From Kineosporia mesophila (lineage in GTDB: Bacteria; Actinomycetota; Actinomycetes; Actinomycetales; Kineosporiaceae): a stretch of 64,000 nucleotides of DNA. This document shows, piece after piece, positions 61,548-64,000 of this stretch. The notes beneath the pieces are model-generated. The model made no database searches and was not told the origin of the DNA. It saw only the letters and a program-made list of their open reading frames with translations. Each line of letters starts with the position of its first letter. Position 1 is the first letter of the stretch. The DNA lies in contig NZ_JAJOMA010000033.1 of assembly GCF_021129235.1 (NCBI RefSeq), forward strand, positions 1 through 64,000, written 5' to 3'. The position numbers were made by a program, and so were the translations under genes.

Positions 61548-62036
61548 ATGCCCGGTTCGATCAGGATGGCGGACATGGAGCGCTACCCCGTCTCGCTGGC
61601 CGGTGTCGACCTGGAGGTGGAGAAGCCCTCGTCCAAGCATCCGAAGTTCCTGCGCGATGGCGCGGTCATGCCCCAGGATGTCTGGGGCAACTGGGTTCTC
61701 GTGGACGCGCAGGGAAAGAAGCACCATCCGACCATCGGGTACAGCCAGTGGCACAGGAGCCCGACCGTGCGGCTGGACGAACGCGAGGAGCCCGTGGTGC
61801 TGTGGCCACTGCCCCGGGCCGCGCGGATCGCCCTGATGGCGGCCTGGATCGTCGGAGCGGTCACCGGTCGGCTACCCGGGCTGCTGTGCGTCATGGCCGG
61901 CACCTACGTGTCCCTGCGGATATACCGGCAGCCTGATCGAAAAGCCTCTCACCGGTGGATGATCGCGGGGGTCTGGGTGGCGGTGGTGGTGCTCTACGTC
62001 ATCGTCGCCCTGATCATTCACAGCGTGCTCACCTGA
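61548..62036 (+). CDS. Membrane protein, second of the tandem pair
   Basis: A 162-residue paralogue of the upstream protein, 11 bp after its stop: the soluble domain MERYPVSLAGVDLEVEKPSS and FLRDGAVMPQDVWGNWVLVD aligns well, and the C-terminal half has hydrophobic helices near residues 95-155. GTGCGAGG upstream of ATG 61548 is an acceptable Shine-Dalgarno. It converges with the class V aminotransferase. Function unknown. Confidence 0.75.
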   Translation: MPGSIRMADMERYPVSLAGVDLEVEKPSSKHPKFLRDGAVMPQDVWGNWVLVDAQGKKHHPTIGYSQWHRSPTVRLDEREEPVVLWPLPRAARIALMAAWIVGAVTGRLPGLLCVMAGTYVSLRIYRQPDRKASHRWMIAGVWVAVVVLYVIVALIIHSVLT

Positions 62037-62042
62037 AAAGCC

Positions 62043-63182
62043 CTACACCTGCTTGAGGACGTCGTTGAGCCCCTCGATCCCGTCTCCGGTCAGGTCGGTG
62101 GTTGCGTGGATGCTGATCCGGATCCGGTCGGGTTCGTGGGCGGTCACTGTGATGCCCCGCGCGGCCAGCCGGTCCCGGACCACCGCCGACGGCCCGCCCG
62201 TCCTGACCACGACAATGCCCGCCCGCCAGGCTGGTTCGCGCGGTGAGAGGATCTCGACCCCGGAGGCGTCGAGCCGGTCGAGCAGCGCGCCCACCTTCTG
62301 CTCGATCAGTCCGGCGACGTCCACGGACTCGAGCAGTTCCAGCGCGTTCCACAACGCTGCGGAGGTGAACGGCGAGAGGTTGGTGACGGACAGCTGGTGC
62401 GCGCCCTGACGGACCGCATGCGGTTCGCCGTCGTAGTGCGTAGGTTCCTCGACCCCGGTCCAGCTGCCGAGCGTCGGACGGATCCGGTCCAGGGCCCGCG
62501 GCGACAGGGTCAGGAAACCGGTGCCCCAGCCCGCCCGCAGCCATTTCTGCCCACCGACCACGAGCGCGTCGGCGGCGGTCCAGTCCTGGTCGACCGCCCC
62601 GAATCCCTGGATGCCGTCGACGATGAGCAGCCGGTCGCCGATCACCTCGCGGATCCCCGCCAGGTCGGCCCGGTAGCCGGTGCGGAAGTCCACGGCGCTG
62701 ATCGCGACGGCGGTGGTGGCCGGGGTGAGAGCCGCGGCGATCGTTGCGGGCGTCATCCACCGGGGGACGTCCGCCACCTCCCGTTCCACGGTCCGGACCC
62801 GCATCCGCCCGGCCTCCTGCGCCCGCCACCACGGGTAGAGGTTGGACGGGAACTCGTCGCGGCCCAGGAGCACCTCACCGCCGAGGCCGAAGGCGACCTG
62901 CTGGAGCCCGGCCGAGGTACTGGTGGCGAGCAGACACCCCTCGCGGGCGAAACCGGTCAGCCGGGAGACCGCAGCCAGCGCCCGCTCGTCCTGCGCATGC
63001 AGGTTCGCCGCCGGTTCCCCGAGCGCGGCCGCCCGGGCGGTGGCGGTAATGGCCTCGACCACCCGGCCGGACGGCGGGCCGTAGGCCGCGAAGTTCAGAT
63101 AGCCGGACGGCTCCTGGAAGTCCGCGCCATACGCGTCCCGACCCCGGAGCCCACCGCTCAGTCCCTGTCCCAGCCCGTCCAT
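62043..63182 (-). CDS. Class V aminotransferase / cysteine-desulfurase-fold enzyme
   Basis: A 379-residue PLP enzyme. PLP lysine lies in ADALVVGGQKWLRAGWG, and the cofactor aspartate region reads LLIVDGIQGFGAVDQDW. The N-terminus LNFAAYGPPSGRVVEAITAT and TSTSAGLQQVAFGLGGEVLL match class V enzymes such as cysteine desulfurases or isopenicillin-N-epimerase-like proteins. No catalytic cysteine loop is obvious in the right place, so a desulfurase role is uncertain. Confidence 0.88.
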   Translation of the reverse strand: MDGLGQGLSGGLRGRDAYGADFQEPSGYLNFAAYGPPSGRVVEAITATARAAALGEPAANLHAQDERALAAVSRLTGFAREGCLLATSTSAGLQQVAFGLGGEVLLGRDEFPSNLYPWWRAQEAGRMRVRTVEREVADVPRWMTPATIAAALTPATTAVAISAVDFRTGYRADLAGIREVIGDRLLIVDGIQGFGAVDQDWTAADALVVGGQKWLRAGWGTGFLTLSPRALDRIRPTLGSWTGVEEPTHYDGEPHAVRQGAHQLSVTNLSPFTSAALWNALELLESVDVAGLIEQKVGALLDRLDASGVEILSPREPAWRAGIVVVRTGGPSAVVRDRLAARGITVTAHEPDRIRISIHATTDLTGDGIEGLNDVLKQV

Positions 63183-63223
63183 GGCCGCCGATCATGCCAC
63201 CGCCCGGAAACCCAGGTGAGCCC

Positions 63224-63313
63224 GGGGAGGTTTTGCATGATCACGAACAAAGGATGGGGAAGCCGCCCCGCTCCGCCCCCCTGTCCCGTTCGTGATCATG
63301 CAAAACCTCCCCG
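63224..63313. repeat. Everted pair of the dispersed repeat
   Basis: GGGGAGGTTTTGC then ATGATCACGAAC (63224-63248), a 39-base GC-rich spacer, and GTTCGTGATCATGC then AAAACCTCCCC (63288-63312). The two half-units face each other through their GAAC ends, the opposite arrangement to the copies at 21397 and 41211. Confidence 0.9.
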
Positions 63314-63588
63314 TTAATTATGGGGAAGCGCACCCCGGGCCAGCCCCTCGATTCAGCTGCGCTCGGAGCTCCCCAGCGCGGGGGCGAGCTTCGAGTCGGC
63401 CCGCCCGCTGTCAACGGTGCAATGCCACTGGCCCCATTCAACTGCATCGCGATTGCCGACAGGAGGGGCTGTCAAGTGCCGCAGCATTTGCTACGGCTGT
63501 GTTAACGGTTGCCTGACGTGGCTATTCGGGCGCATCGGACACGGCCGCAGCTCTTCCGTCCCTGAGAACGCTGTGCAATATTACTGCC
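63314..63588. other. Intergenic region before the FAD oxidoreductase
   Basis: About 275 bp without a supportable gene. A short AT-richer stretch (GTGCAATATTAC, 63573-63584) holds the probable -10 region of the next gene. No other feature is evident. Confidence 0.5.
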
Positions 63589-64000
63589 GTGGCTGAGCGA
63601 GGGCGTGTCGTAGTGATCGGGGCCGGCATCGTCGGCGCCGCGATCGCCCGTTCCCTCGGGCGCGCCGGGCACGAGGTGATCGTGCTCGACCGGGGGCCCA
63701 CCGCGGGTGGTACCTCGGCGAGCGGGGAAGGCAATCTTCTCGTGTCCGACAAGGGCCCCGGGGCCGAACTGGAACTCATGCAGCGGTCGCTGAAACTCTG
63801 GCGGGAGCTCGACGGGCAACTGCGCGACGAACTCCCCGCCGGATTTCCCTCCCTCGAACTGGATCACAAGGGTGGCCTGGTGGTGGCCACGACCGACCCG
63901 GGTGCCATGGCACTGCGGGAGTTCGCGGCCCTCCAGCGCACGTCGGGAGTCGTGGCGCAGGAGGTCGGCGAGCAGCAGGTACACGAGCTCGAACCCGACC
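63589..64000 (+). CDS. FAD-dependent oxidoreductase (DAO/DadA type), truncated by window end
   Basis: Only the first 137 residues are in the window. The FAD-binding start VVVIGAGIVGAAIARSLGRA (GxGxxG) and the segment EVIVLDRGPTAGGTSASGEG are typical of glycine oxidase, D-amino-acid dehydrogenase or sarcosine oxidase-like proteins. GTG 63589 lies only five to seven bases after an AT-rich -10-like box, suggesting a leaderless mRNA. The substrate cannot be assigned from the N-terminus. Confidence 0.85.
   Translation, partial: MAERGRVVVIGAGIVGAAIARSLGRAGHEVIVLDRGPTAGGTSASGEGNLLVSDKGPGAELELMQRSLKLWRELDGQLRDELPAGFPSLELDHKGGLVVATTDPGAMALREFAALQRTSGVVAQEVGEQQVHELEPD

Overview
The window is a very GC-rich, densely coded bacterial chromosome segment. 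GTG starts are frequent, several promoters look leaderless, and the families present (PucR, DUF4235, DUF2236, BlaI plus M56 peptidase, CAD-type alcohol dehydrogenase with a MerR regulator) point to an Actinomycetota. A Kineosporia-like soil or plant-associated actinomycete is my guess, but that is inference. I see no rRNA, tRNA, CRISPR array, phage module or intact insertion sequence. About 57 protein genes, two or three gene remnants, one riboswitch and a family of short dispersed palindromic repeats are supportable.

Layout. 0-5.4 kb: nucleoside hydrolase, GNAT acetyltransferase, DUF2236 protein, a MerR regulator with a zinc alcohol dehydrogenase that has a textbook MerR promoter, and a lipoprotein. 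5.4-12.1 kb: large arylsulfatase, an intact-looking cobalamin riboswitch that now leads only to the tail of a cobalt-transport ATPase, a BlaI/M56 pair, an MFS exporter, DUF4235 and VOC proteins. 12.1-15.6 kb: anaerobic pyruvate formate-lyase and its activase, divergent from a small unknown gene. 15.7-21.1 kb: XRE regulator, an aminotransferase/2-keto acid decarboxylase pair (Ehrlich or indole-acetate type) facing an Lrp-family regulator, and a cystathionine gamma-synthase-type enzyme. 21.5-29.4 kb: hydrolase, DedA, MBL-fold protein, GH128-like glycosidase, membrane-anchored phosphatase, F420-dependent-type oxidoreductase, second nucleoside hydrolase. 29.4-40.5 kb: a long RelA/SpoT enzyme, a GGDEF-EAL protein and a PucR regulator in one direction, facing a methylmalonate-semialdehyde dehydrogenase, a class III aminotransferase and an amidohydrolase. 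40.5-46.1 kb: lipoprotein, PLDc_N protein, and an MMPL exporter/histidine kinase/response regulator operon. 46.1-52.5 kb: an Ohr remnant and a compact L-rhamnose operon. 52.9-58.4 kb: GH3 beta-glucosidase facing its likely TetR regulator, a SnoaL-like protein, and a TetR/MFS exporter operon. 58.5-64 kb: small proteins, a TIGR01777 epimerase-like protein under two palindromes, a VOC protein, two tandem paralogous membrane proteins, a class V aminotransferase and the start of a FAD oxidoreductase.

How the genes work together. The rhamnose operon (isomerase, kinase, aldolase-dehydrogenase fusion, lactate oxidase-type enzyme) would take L-rhamnose to DHAP and pyruvate under a LacI-type operator pair. 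With the beta-glucosidase, GH128-like enzyme and sulfatase it suggests use of plant or microbial polysaccharide. PflBA gives an anaerobic route from pyruvate. The adjacent (p)ppGpp and c-di-GMP enzymes may form one signalling unit. Regulation is unusually readable here: nearly every divergent promoter carries a clean palindrome. The most unusual structural signal is a dispersed repeat family whose half-unit (GGGGAGGTTTTGC followed by ATGATCACGAAC) occurs singly or as inverted pairs between genes, most often just beyond gene ends.
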